Below the pieces are notes generated by a model, which saw only the letters and a program-made list of their open reading frames with translations, had not been told where the DNA came from and did not search any database. Below, piece after piece: positions 23,604-36,591 of a stretch of 64,000 bases of DNA (the stretch's first letter is position 1; every line of letters starts with the position of its first letter). A program made the position numbers and the translations under genes. Origin of the DNA: Vigna angularis (Eukaryota; Streptophyta; Magnoliopsida; Fabales; Fabaceae); NCBI RefSeq assembly GCF_016808095.1, contig NC_068970.1:39529630-39593629 (forward strand), in the 5' to 3' direction.

Positions 23604-24954
23604 GTTTTTTTTTTTACCAAACTAGACAAATTTGAAGATTAAAGATGTAGACAAAAAAAATTTCTGTTACGAGAATAGGCAAGTCGTGACGGGTCCAATA
23701 ACTTCAAATAAAGAAGTCGTGTCTCTCCTACACGACTTCATCCAATAGCACTGATCAGGGTTAAAGTCGTGCACCAAATATTGTAATCAATTACAACGTG
23801 CTGAAGTCGTGCATATTCATTAGTTGTAAACGATTATCAGCATGTTATATGGACAAAAACTCTCTGATAATCGATTACAATCATGCTGTAATCGATTACT
23901 AGAGACATTTTGGTGTCAAATGAAATATTTCTTTTGGTTCTTCACATTTTTGTTGATTATGTTACACAAAAAAGAAATTGTCATTATAATTTATAATTTA
24001 TTGAATTGAAAAACAAAATAAAAACCTAAAACTAAATTTATAAGAAATACTAATAGTAATTTATTAATTAGTGAAGGGAATACAAAATGGTAAGATTAAT
24101 AAATAACTATTGACGAAATGAACATGTTCCCCTATGATGACATTCGTTGTGTTAGTAAGAGCATTTTTTTGGCTGATCTGATGTTCCCCTATGATGACAT
24201 TCGTTGTGTTAGTAAGAGCATTTTTTTGGCTGATCTGAAGTGGATTGATCCATCTCATTACGAATTCTATTTGTAGTTGGTCTTCTAGATGCCTTGCATC
24301 ACATTTGAGAATCTGATATGAAGGCATCTAGAAGCTACAAATAGAATTCGTAATGAGATGGATCAATCCACTTCAGATCAGCCGAAAAAATGCTCTTACT
24401 GACACAACGAATGTCATCATAGGGGAACATGTCCATTTCGTCAATAGTTATTTATTAATCTTATCATTTTGTATTCCATTCACTAATTAATAAATTACTA
24501 GTATTTCTTATAAATTTTGTTTTAGGTTTTTATTTTGTTTTTCGATTTAATAAATTATAATGATAATTTCTTTTTTATATAACAATCAACAAAACAAAAA
24601 TGTCAAGAACCAACAAAAATATTTCATTTAATATCAAAATGCTTATGATAATCGGTTACCAGAGACATTTTTGCTTATATAGGATGAAGTTGTAACTCCC
24701 TGCACGACTTCAGCACGTTGTAATCGATTATAATGCTTAGTAATCAATTACAAATCGATTACAATGACAAAAAGTCGTTTTTGGATACACGACTTCAACC
24801 CTGATCAGTGTTACATGGTGAAATCGTGTAGGAGAGCACAACTTCTTCATTTGAAGTCGTCTGATCCCACAACTTGCCTATTCTCATAATTGATTTCTTT
24901 TTTGCCTACATCCGTGATTTCTTCCTCAAATTTGACTAGTTTCGTACAAAAACC
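23604..24954. mobile_element. Hairpin (foldback) Mutator-like element, non-autonomous
   Basis: The two arms, 23604-24295 and 24321-24954, are long inverted repeats around a 25-nt loop (24296-24320). Outer ends read G/GGTTTTTG..ACNAAACTAG and are flanked by a perfect 9-bp direct repeat AAAATAAAG (23595-23603 and 24955-24963); 9-bp duplications are the hallmark of Mutator-like transposition. The arms contain many GAAGTCGTG/CACGACTTC copies and ATCGATTAC palindromes. The left arm alone holds a 57-bp tandem duplication (24124-24180, 24181-24237), which arose after the arms formed. There is no transposase gene. Confidence 0.8.
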
Positions 24955-24963
24955 AAAATAAAG

Positions 24964-25820
24964 GGAAAGACATTCCATAAAATGTTAAGGCAAAGCAAAG
25001 CGGTGAGCCAAAGAAATCCAAAATTGGAACTTGTACAAATCGGCCAAAAAATGGTGGATCATTCAAACGCTACAGTATAAGGAACATAAGGTTAAGAACA
25101 TAAGGAAGCAAGATGCTGTGATACATCAATCACCATCTTTATTGTAAGTCATGTACAAAGATTTGATGGTGCACTTCCTCCCCTTGATGCCAAGAAGCTA
25201 ATTTTCTTCCTTTCACCTGAATCAAGCCCTTGTGATACATGCATCAATACACATAAAATGTAACGTTCCTAGGCTAGATTACTATAAGTTGTATTATTAC
25301 ATACACAGGGATGAGACTCTAGAACCGTATTACAATACACCCTAGTCTTCTAATCAGCCTCCATCGTTTCGACTGACTTTACATGGAAGAATAATGGGTT
25401 TTGGTACTACCCTTAACAACCAATTACAACTCAATTGCAACCAATCAAACTTGGCTCCTATGTACACTCCCTGCCACAAAAACAATGTTTTAAACCGGGG
25501 AACTTAAAACACAGCAGAAATAACAACAAAATAGGTCAAAAAGGTAGAATGAACCATTTCTGAACTTCTACAATATTTTCCCCGCTTTGTTTCATTTTCC
25601 TTTTCTTTCAGACGAGATAATATAACATTCTTCGGTATCTAATGAGCAACCACCAAACTTTGAGGTCAAGTATTAAAACATGCACAGGCTGTTAAATAGA
25701 GAATGTACTCTCAAGAGACTTCTGAACCTATTTATCCACTTCAGAGTGTCCTGGAGTACAGACAGCTATGCTTCCATTATCAATAATCCTCTAGTTTAGA
25801 TCAGCACTGTATTTTTCTGT
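24964..25820 (-). other. 3' flank and probable 3' UTR of the histidine kinase gene
   Basis: Downstream of the stop codon of the kinase gene. A minus-strand AATAAA lies at 25138-25143 and is a candidate polyadenylation signal, about 680 bp after the stop. No other gene is seen. Confidence 0.4.
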
Positions 25821-28800
25821 TCAAGATGACTGGAAAAACCGTGAGACTTCTCTATAGAGCTGTTCAGCTTCAAATGGTTTTGAAACGTACCCATCCATGC
25901 CACCCCCTAGGCATTTTTCATGTGTAGCCTGTATCACATCTGCAGTCATGGCTAAAATCGGTACATGCCAGTTTCTAACATTCTCATCCATTGATGCTTC
26001 TCTGTTCACACTTTGCTCCATCTCCCTAATTTTCTTTGTTGCTACAAAACTGTTGGAAAAGAATTGTCATTAACATATTGTAACACGATGATAAGGATTT
26101 AGAAATAAAAAATAGATTAAATTAATACTTCAAATAATTTTTATTTAAACTGTCAAATGAATTAACTCCATTATGAGTTCATGGCTCCCAAAGCCCGGAC
26201 TAAGGAGAGTTGTGTTTGGGCCTTGACAACCCACATGAAATTTGTTGAAAGTTAAAACACAGATCACTAACTATGGGTTATCGATGCTAGGTCATCACTT
26301 GAAAATATCACTTTCTATGACTTGACTACAATGTCAAATGAGCTACGTCTGCTAAATCAAACTCTCAAATGTAATGTTCAATAAGCTAGAGTTCTCACAT
26401 TTTTCTTCACAAATGTGGGTAAAAGCAACTACTCTTGCCGTGCCTGATTAGACTACATGCTTGGAATATTGGAACATTAGAGGATAAGTCTTCAAAGATG
26501 GTGGACATTATGATTTGCAGAAGAATTCAAATCACGTACGGGTTGAAGAATAAATAAAGGAATTAGACACTACTAAATTTATATTTCGGTATATAGTTTT
26601 TGGGGGGAAATGATTGTGGCCATTATTGTGGTCAAGGATTGGAAAGCGAATGCAGTGGTTTATTCTCTGGTACCAAATGCCCTCTGAGGGTTATTTACGA
26701 CTGCAATGTGCTAACCAAGATTGAAAAGAAGTTTCAGCCAACTATTATATGATCAATATACTATACGGTAGAAAAGGTTATTTTTAAAAGGACATCAAGA
26801 GAAAAAAAGTGGGAATAACAAAAATGAGCACGCTAGTATTGGGACTACGTAAGAAAGAACAAGATGCTGAATTCTTGTATACTGGGAGATATTGGTAGAC
26901 TGAAGAAAATGACAAATCGATTAAGATGGTTTGGATGCATGTACAGGTCATAGAGGCACAATGTGGAGAGTAAATTACATGGTTTTTGGTCCTTTTAAAA
27001 AAGGATTGAGGGAGGTCTAGAAGCACATTAAAGGAAATTATTGCAAGAGGTTTAACGGTAAATAATATTCCTAAGAATTTTTGTTTTCAACCAAGCTCAA
27101 TGGCATCATTTGATCTGTGTACCTGACCTCACTAAATAGGACAGGCCTTTTTACAGAAAATGTCAAATGAATTATAATATTGCAGTGGCAGATTAGACTC
27201 CAAAAACCTTGGGTGCTAATATACATTAGTTTGTTTTACAATTTTGTAACGAAAAATGTTTTCCTTTGATGTAAACTGTTCAGTAAATATTGCAATTATC
27301 TTTGACATATATAAAAAAGAATTAAAAACTCTGTTCTATGTTTTTAGTCCAACTGACAAACTATCAGAATCATAAAGCAAGTATTTCAGTTGCATACATA
27401 CCCGTCCATTTCTGGCATTTGAATATCCATGAAACAGGCATCAAACTGATGGGGTGGCTTCAGGGAAGAGATGGCATCTTTCCCACTGCTAACACAAACC
27501 ACGTCTGCTCCATACTTTTTCAATGCACCAGCTGCTACAGCACGGTTCACAGCATTGTCATCTACTATTAGAATTTTCCTGCCACAAAGAAGATGGCGAA
27601 GAGACAAACTTTGGAGCTCTCTATTTCGGGGAGCTCCCTTGTTTTGGACACCCATGGATCGTTGTAGTGAGGCAGCAAGCATACTTGCTCTAAGAGGTTT
27701 AGTAATGACAGTAGGATTATCAGCACCCAAGTTTACAATAGCTTTAAAAGAACTACTAGAATTAACAAGAATGAACAGCTTTGGGGGAACCCCATGATCA
27801 ATTTTCCTTGTATTATTGACAAAGTGAGATGACAAGCCTAAATCTCTATCCCAAACCTCCTGCTCAATCAAGACCATATTAATAACTATATTTCCATTGC
27901 TTATGGTTAGCAAACCTTGGTTTAAATCAGAAACCATCTCAACATGAATGCCAAGCCGTTGGATGTGATATCTTGACACTTTTGCTCTAACAGGTCTTGG
28001 GTCAATAATTAATGCAGTCATCCCCTCAAATTCTGATGATGCAGACCGAGGTTGGTTGTTTGTTTGCTGAATTTTACACTCGTTTGAACTGCGGATACCA
28101 TTGGTGAATATGGCAGTAAAAGTGAATGTGGATCCAACCTTGGGTATGCTCACAAATCCAATTTCTCCATTCATGAGACCAACCAAACACTTGCTAATGC
28201 TTAGACCAATACCTGTTCCTCCATGCTTTCTGGAAATGGATGGACCTACCTGCATGAATGGGGTGAAGATGCGGGGCTGAGATTCAAGAGGAATGCCTTC
28301 ACCTGTATCCTCAACAGATACAATCAAATTGACAAGATCATTCGAGAGGGACGAAAAGGAACCAAGAGGTCCCTCTTGACTGAAAGCCCTGAATCCTTCC
28401 CAGCTCTTGCGACTATCAGCTACAACGGAGCCACTCAATGTATTTTCTGAGTTCGATTCTTTGTCAACCTCTATTGAATGGACAACCTCCTCAACAAGAT
28501 GGATAGTGACAAAAATATGTCCTTTGTCAGTGAACTACAAAACAATTTCAGAATCAGTTTTGATGATACTTTCAAGAAATACACAACAATTTTTCCTCCA
28601 CTAATAGTCATGGTTTGCTAGAAAACTAATAGAAGATTTTTTCATGAGACTGTAACAACTGTAGCCTGCCTATAAGGCAAGGATATAGCACAAGGTAAGA
28701 TCACTAAATGACTTTCATGATACACTAGGGCACCAGACTAAGTAACTTCAGTTATGCATAATGTTTTTCTCTCTACCTAGAAACTTACCTTAATTGAGTT

Positions 28801-31800
28801 ACCCATGAGATTGGTAATTATTTGTCGAAATCTTCCTGGATCACCTATTAGAAATTCTGGAACCTGATCTGACACATAAACTGCCAACTGTGCTTCCCAA
28901 AAAAAATTACGAAAAGCTATTAACTATAATTAGACTACACACATTTTGGAAATCCAATCATATGATAAAAAGGCAACAGTAGGCAAGAAATTTATTACCT
29001 CTACTCCTTTTCCTTGAGACTTCTCAGAAAATAGTGACAAAACATCATCCAAAATTGACCGTATGTCAAAGAGCACAGCCTCAAGCTCTAGCTTACCAAA
29101 TTCAATCTTAGCTTGATCCAAAACCTCGTTTATTAGTGACACCAGAGCCTTTCCACTTTCTTGTGCTGTCCTGACATATTCCTGTTGGGTTACATCTAGA
29201 TCTGTGTCCATAAGCATATGCAACATCCCTGAAATTCAAATTTAGAGCACGGTTATGGCTGAACAAGCTCTTCGTTTTTGTGAAATGTTTATAGTTAAGC
29301 ATTGGATATTGCAGACTAAAACATAGATAGAATAAAACTCACCTAAAACACCGTTCATTGGTGTTCTGATCTCATGGGAAACAGTAGCAAGAAACTGCAG
29401 TAATAGTTGATTAAGCCCACATGATCAAAATGAATTAAGCCAAAATAAGGAAAGAGTGTGTTTCAAAAACAGTTACGTACCTGGGATTTTGCAATATCAG
29501 CTGCCACAGCTCGTTCCCGAAGTTCCATCATCTCACGGCAATCATCTTCTACTTTGGCAATATGATTCACAGTGGCATGGAAAATATATCCGACAAGGAA
29601 TGCAATAACAAGAATACCAAATGACGTAGTTATTGCCAACCACGGCCATGGTGGTTTCTGCTTGAACCTGTGATAGCATCAAACTTAGATTTCATGAATT
29701 GTTCAAGTCTTTTGACATCTTGCACATTTTAATCGTTGTAACGTATTTATATAAGTCATTTGAATTTTTACACCCAAAAAAGTGACAACTTCAGATAAAA
29801 TAACTCTAAACTAAGTACATCTAGCAGCAAAAACCACAGCACAACACTAAATTATTAATTCATATGACATTAATATACCTTGTGTTTAATATATTTTCTA
29901 CTTGTTTCAAGGTGGCACCGTTGTTCATACAAACTACATTGAGCAATAAAGATGACGGAGATGTTAGACTCTTTCTACAGCATTACTCTTACCTACAGTG
30001 CATCTCGTGCTTCCTGAAAGGGTCTCCGAAGTTAAGAGTGCTGACATGATAGAACTCATCCCCTGATTCACTTGAACCATACATGGCAATTGGATGAGTA
30101 TGATTTGTCGTATCATACACATTAACAATTACGGTTTGCTTGCTAGCAAGTTGCTGAAGCAGTTTCTCCACCAATGACTCAACATCAAAGACTCCCCCAA
30201 GATACCTGCCAGCAAGCAGCAGTGAAGACATAAAAATGATATCATTTTAATTGTGTTCATAATCTTTTTTCTGTTTTTCATATCAGCTTTATTGAATTTA
30301 AAAGTAGATTTGTTACTTTAAAAACTTCTAATTATCACAAGAGCCAATAATTGTTCACCCTTCTTACATTAATAGAGTTCATGAATATTCTCCCTGAAAA
30401 TTTAAATACAGTGATTAGTTACTCAGTAGACTAGTTACTACAGAGATTTCAATGACCAAAAGGGAATACTTAAAATTCTATGATTGATTACAAAAATGAC
30501 CTGAGAAAAATGAATGAAATTCATGCAAAAATATTAAAAGTTTTGGCACACCCATCAGTTGCTTGAATTCTTTCATTTGGGGTTGCATTTGATGGAAGAT
30601 CTCTCTTGTAGACGGCAAATGTCAGGATAACCCCCAGACGATTTGTTTTGAGCAGCCTGAAGGGTGCAGTTAAAACCCCTTTGCCTGATTCTCTTGCACG
30701 CAGCACATTTTCACGGTCTTCCTGTTGACAAACAGGTAAAAAACTGAGACAACCATAACTAAAAAAGTTGCAATTGATTTCAGGTATGGAACAGGAACAA
30801 CGTGTGTCAACTCAGCTTTGTGATATTCATCAAATTAGAGACTATCCACGTATTATATTCTCCATTAGGAGCAGTCCCATCAGGACAGCCAAGAGAAATG
30901 AAGAATAAGGATACAAAAACAACAATCAGGGAGCATACATAGTTTTTCTTCAAAAGTTTTCTCACATACCATAGTGAATGATTACTAGTAGAGCAGTCAA
31001 AAACCGTACAACCAGGAATAAAGACCTTAGAATGGATGGATTAAAATTATCATCAGAACAACCAAGTCAATTGCATAGCATTTTCAAAATTCACTATATA
31101 TGGCTCAGATGAGCTCCACCTAAAATTTGACAAATATAAGAAACCTACCTTTCCAGAGAGCACATTAACAGAAATCACATGTGCAATTGTATCTTGTGCA
31201 AAGATGACAGGAGCATATTCTTCCTGGACGGGGGATGGCTCCAATGCCTCTGGGGCGTAATCATCCTTATGAACCGGGTTCTGCTCTAGAGTATCCATCC
31301 TCTTGATAGTCCAACCTTGTTGCTTTTCAAACTGTTCCCTTTCAGAATGGAGCACCCTTACAGCATATGCAACACCGCTTGTAAGAGGCCTCTCAAAAGC
31401 TGTTCTTTCTGTGTACCTTGCAAAAGTTTTCTGCAAGTTTTGGAAGTTGGATTGATTAGCAGAGGTGAGACAATAGGTCAAAATAAATCGGTATCCATTC
31501 CATCTTTTCCAGCAGTACAAGTTCCTTGCCAGCAAAATATAAAATTAAAACCCCAATATTTTCCAGAAAAGAGAGAAGGGGGGGGGGGGGGGGGGGGGAA
31601 TGCTGTTACACACCAAAATTAATGACAATGGAACAACTCCTCATAACCCCGTGTGTATAAAAATCATGCTAACATATCTTCTCGAAACATAATAAACGAG
31701 AACAAAAAGTAATAGGTGAGGAATTAGGTCCTGATTTGCAAGAGCAAAATAAAGAGTAGTACCTGATCGATGGCTGAGGGGTTCTTGGCATGGTGAAAGG

Positions 31801-32254
31801 TGGAGATCAGAATTGACATGGCTTGGATATGGTTCATACTGACGTTGAACTGATCCTGAAGCATCCTAGCCCTTTCATCACACAAGCTTGCCAGAGTTTC
31901 TTTCCTCTTCTCAATACCTTGCAAGCTCAAGTAGCACAAGATCCACAAAGATACTATAATCCAACCCACCACCCATGTCAGCAAAAGCTTCCTCCACAAC
32001 GCTCTCTTCACTTTCTTAGAGCCAATATACTGGTAGTACTGTTGGTGGATTTTGCAACCCTGCCCAGAGATCTTCTCCCACCATTTGTGCCACATCTTTC
32101 CACCCCCACCACCACCTGGAAACCCCATCTTGGTGTCCATAATTCCACTGCTAATAAACCAGTTAAGGTAAAGGACAGACACAAGCCAGCAACATAGCAC
32201 CAAAAGTAGATGCCCCACTTTTAGACCAAACCCAACTACATGGAGCAAACTCAT
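25821..32254 (-). CDS. HK3: CHASE-domain hybrid histidine kinase, cytokinin receptor (AHK3-type)
   Basis: Membrane cytokinin receptor that passes phosphate from His to Asp and on to HPt proteins. Ten exons, all GT-AG and in frame: 31763-32254, 31149-31430, 30552-30721, 29993-30205, 29481-29667, 29343-29394, 28999-29228, 28789-28887, 27402-28534, 25821-26049; total 3087 bp, 1028 residues (AHK3 is about the same length). Membrane segments about 13-34, 89-111 and 395-414; CHASE domain between the last two ([20 protein letters not shown] onward). HisKA H-box [15 protein letters not shown], His455; ATPase G1 DTGEGIP (651) and G2 [11 protein letters not shown] (680). A degenerate receiver lies between, then the receiver VDDN (900-901), Asp945 in [10 protein letters not shown], Lys1010 in SKPF. 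The start is the ATG at 32254; the open frame upstream has only TTG. All key residues are present. Assignment to the AHK3 rather than AHK2/4 clade rests on near-identical CHASE and C-terminal segments. Confidence 0.95.
31578..31598. repeat. Homopolymer G run in intron 1 of the kinase gene
   Basis: Twenty-one consecutive G on the plus strand (C on the transcribed sense strand), inside the first intron, 164 bp or so before exon 1 ends in genomic order. Length in such runs is prone to sequencing and slippage error. Confidence 0.9.
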
Positions 32255-33200
32255 CCACAACAGTAACCAACACAAGTAAAAAAGAAACAGTTCCAAGAGG
32301 TTGTGGGCGTCAACTCTAGCTGATTCCAGGTAGGCTTGTGTGAGAGGAGAGAACCGCTGTCAAATCCACAGAATCCCCTCAAGGCTAACACACATGCACC
32401 CCTATTCACTAAAAGCTGTTTAGGCTTGTGACTGAAGGAAATTCAAGATTTTGAAGAACTACAGCACAAACCCAATTCCTAAAAACAAGAAGGTTGAAGG
32501 GGAAGAAAAAATAAAAAGGACATAATAATAATAATAATAATAAGGGATGTGACCTTGATAAGATGCTGTCTTATCCACCCCAATAGCTTAAAATTCAGAA
32601 ATGCAAATGAACACTGAAATTTTGAGGCAGATAAGAAATTTCAAATACCCTTTAAAGAATAAAAGAATCACAAGATTCTGGGTTTCTAATTCTAAACAGA
32701 AATTGATACTCCTTATTATCTTGTCAGCTAGCAGCAGCTACCAACCAAGACGCAGAACAAAAAGGAAGGGCCAAAACTAAACCTACAAAAGATTCGATTT
32801 TCACTATCACTCAGCAAAGAAGCTCTAGCTTGCACACTTCATGGCCCTAGAACCAAACAAGAACAACACAAGCACGTGAATGTGTTGGAGAGATTTCCTA
32901 TTACTTAGAACCGCACACTGTAAAAAAATAGCAAGGCAACAACTAAACTCAAAGAAAGAAGCTAAAAAGGCTTAAAAGGACGAGTTCATCGAGCTGAGAT
33001 GGGAGAATTTGGCAAGGCGAGATGATAAGAATACGGTAGCACAGCACAAATGTTTTCTATATTACTACAGGGCATTATCTCTTTCCAAACTATCCACTCA
33101 TAAAATAATGAAAAAATTGTAATAATAATAATAATAAATAAATAAATAAAAATAGTGTCAAAAGAATATATACATTACTTTAAGACGCTTATTATAGACA
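32255..33200 (-). promoter_or_regulatory. 5' UTR and proximal promoter region of the kinase gene
   Basis: Upstream of the start codon. It holds a (TAA)n run (32522-32542) and a further AAT-repeat stretch (33119-33150). A leader intron is possible, but I cannot fix its ends. No other coding frame is recognised. Confidence 0.4.
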
Positions 33201-35220
33201 TAAGAAAAGTAAGTTATTGCATATTTTGAACAGTTTTTTATAATACCAATATCAATAAATGGGTGCAGAAAAGGCATAGTTCCACTGAGCAGAAATGAGA
33301 GGCTTTGTTAACTTTCGTTTGCTTTGTGTTCACATCCCTATCCATCCATGGCAGTAGACAACTTCTTCACGCTAAGTCGTTAGCTGTGTGCGTGCGTGCG
33401 TCTGTTTGTTTAGCTGTACTTTCGTTTCCAAAAGTACCCCTGCATGGAACCAAAATTTCAACAATCAGCATAAGCTTTTTTCTCAGAATGGCATTAGATA
33501 CCCCGTACTTTATCAAAATTGCCATTGCAAGACCCATAGTCAAAAGAGTAGTAGGTACTATTTGAACAACTCTACACAGATAATCTTTTCTTACACTTAT
33601 AAACCTCTCACATTAGGTTAATAACACTTTGCATATACAATTTTTTTCAGATATTTGAACCATAAATTGTGACACAAGCTTTAAATTCTGAAATTGAAAT
33701 TGGAATGAATACCTTTTCTTCTCTAATTTTGCAAACTAAACTCTAGGCATGTGAGTGTTTCCCACTTCCCTCTCCCAATATTTAATTCTTCCAATGAATC
33801 AATGGGAGCACTGTGAGAGAATTTAGGTCATTTGTCACTTTACCTATTAGAGCTTGTTCTCTTTGTTCCCCTTTCCTAATATTGTGGTCTCTCCTAGTTT
33901 TTTAACTTTATGTGCAATGCGTATGTTTGAAAGGTGCTTATTAGGCCTGGCTTCAACGTGTATGCATTCAAAATTAGATGCTTTGTTTTATTAGCAACAA
34001 CAAAGTTTGTGAAATCTAAAAAAGCAAAGGGATAAAAATAAATTAACTTACGTTATTTTAAGGGAACTTTATATTTTAAAAAAGTTAAATAAACTAAATT
34101 TGAATTGATTTATTTTAAATTATTTAATTCTTGAAATATTTTTTTAGAAAAGATAATTTTATTTTACAAGCTATCAATAAATACAAATTACTATATAAAA
34201 AATTTATCATCAAATACCATTAGTAACATCGATAAAAAAAATATTTGTAAACCATTAATAAAAAAATAACTACCAATGACTTTAATAAAATAATATGGCT
34301 TTATCTTTCGAAAAATAATGTTATTGTACATAAAATAAAAGGTTAAATTGTGTATTTAACTTTTTGAAATTTTCTCAATATTACATCTAATAAGTAATGA
34401 TATTTCAAAAATTGTTTCTAAAGTTTTAGTTTTTAAAAACTCTCACAAAGAGTTTCATAGAATGCAATTTAAACGTACTTATAAACAGAAAGAATTTTAT
34501 GTAAGAAATGTTTATATCAGTTTGTTTGGAAAAGTATATTATGTCCAAGAAAGTATATCGAAGATTTTCCATTAGACATATTAACACTGCGAAGTTACAA
34601 GAAAATATTATTCTTAAACTCAGTTACTCTTGGTTAGATAATATGGATATTCTTAATCATTCGTGGTTAATATAAAGGACCATAGGGTTTGACCCACTAG
34701 ATAGAGACTTAATGATTTTTGATAGATACAAGATTTATACAGTCTTCTAATTTACTAAATGAAACATAGATTGTGTTCTTGTGAAGTTTAGGGCACAAAA
34801 ACTTTTTAGCATATAAACAACGTTATGACAACTGTTAATCTGATATGTTTGATTTTCAACTTGGAAGACTACTTCATACAGAGAGTTGAGAAAAGACTTG
34901 TGGTATATTCTTTTTTTTATCTATTAAGAAACTTCACTTCAAGTCTTCATCTTCAAGATTATGTTTGTCTACACATAGATGTAGATGCATTCTATGGAAC
35001 ATTAAATGTTTATATTTTCTTTAAGCAACATATTAATAGGTGAAATTACTTACAAGATTAAGTCAAAGAATTGTTTTCCCAATTTGGAGTAAAGGACTAT
35101 ACCACACAACATATAATATTTCAAGGGTTGACAAAGAGTGCTATTGATGCATACGAGCTTTAGTTCGTCCTTCAAATAATATTTGATCTTGACTTACGAA
35201 ATCTTATTAATAGAATGGTT
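33201..35220. other. Intergenic AT-rich DNA, no gene seen
   Basis: Open frames at 33305-33565 and 34825-35043 show no known motif. The sequence around 34000-34450 is low-complexity A/T. Confidence 0.4.
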
Positions 35221-35224
35221 CAAT

Positions 35225-36591
35225 TTCTCACATCAAGAGGGGGTAAATTGGTGAAGTATAAAATTTAAAACTTCCAAAATCTTTTTCACCAAAAGAGATG
35301 CCTTTATACTTTTCTTGAAACGCAAATTAAAAGATTTTCAATGCAGCGAAAATTTAATCGAATGCGTATAAAGTATAATCGATTGTATATAAAAGAGTAG
35401 GGATAAGAAAGATCAAACACTGAGTTTTTATACTGGTTCGGCCAAGTCTACATCTAGTGTCCTTCTAACCATAGGAAGTCAATGCACTATAATGATCAAG
35501 GTTTTTACAACAAGGTTTTTATAGAGACCTCACGTCAAAAATATAAAACACATCTCTAACTCTCTAATCAAAATATAGGCAGTACATAAACAAACTAGCA
35601 GCAAGAATCCCCTCTCCTGCAGTCCAACCCCTTTGAGGCACCCTCAAAGTCAAGAACGCAACACGTCCTTCTTCTTGTAATCACAACAGGGAACTCAACC
35701 CAATCTTCAGCAGATTGTAGAACCTGATCTTGCAGTAGACATCCAAATATGCAGATAGATCAAACTTTGAAAACTCAACAACCTTTCTCTTCAAGAAGTC
35801 ACAATTAGTTGATCACCATAGTCAAACTAGTTTCTTGAAGCTTTTTCTCTTCTTGTAAACTTTACATTTTTCTGCAAAAGAATATGAAAATGTTAGAATC
35901 AAAAAAGTCTATACAAAAATCAAATTCGCGTTAATATATAGATAAACTCATATCAGATGCAACATAATCGACTTCGCTACTAATGTAGTCGAATACGCCA
36001 ATTCAGTTATAACAGATAGTAACAGTCAAAGTAATTAATTGAATTCACAATTAATGTAGTTGAATAACATTTAATGTTTGGTCAACACATTTAAAAATAA
36101 GTCGTTGTGACAGTTATATCAAGCATTAACAGATTTCAAAACAGTAACAAACTTAATCGAATACATATCGCATGTAATCGATTATGCAACAATGTTAAGC
36201 CAAGTTTTGAAAAATTTTCTCTTTGAAAAACTCTCACAGCACTCTTGAAACAGTTTGTGCAAAGACACGAGTTTTAATCAATTCACCCCATAATGTAATC
36301 GACTTAAAACTGTTGTTTTGCCAGACAATTAAAATTCAACATTAGTACTTGTGGTTTTTCTCATCCAAAAACATGTTTTATGCATTCATGTATAAAATCA
36401 CATATATAACATAGTGAAATGCAATGAACAACACATATAACACAATCATGTTCTCATATACGCATATAACATGTAAGCATAGAGCATGTAACACAATACA
36501 CATGTGTTATTAATTATGTGTTGTCATAATAAAAAACTCAGATATTACTGAGATTGTAGGTTCAACTAAACTAGTGCTCCCCTAACAACAA
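35225..36591 (-). mobile_element. Probable degenerate Ty1/copia solo LTR
   Basis: The plus strand shows AAGAGGGGGTAAATTGG near its start and a TACTGGTTCGGCCAAGTCTAC box (35433-35453), close to the GGGTGAATTGG and ATCCTGGTTCGGATCTTACC boxes of the copia LTRs at 48077 and 55312, in the same order and orientation. It ends CCCCTAACA near 36591, like GCTAACA there. AATCGA-type motifs recur. Ends are uncertain and no target duplication was established. Confidence 0.45.

Noticed and set aside
26784..27026. Minus-strand frame in the last intron of the kinase as an exon
   Set aside because: It has no similarity to the receiver domain, and exons 9 and 10 join exactly without it.
32255..32296. Longer N-terminus of the kinase starting upstream of the ATG at 32254
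   Set aside because: The upstream in-frame start would be TTG, not ATG, and the ATG at 32254 aligns with the start of the AHK3 family.
34825..35043. Open frame as a coding remnant of a copia element
   Set aside because: No integrase, RT or RNase H motif could be recognised, so it is left as intergenic.
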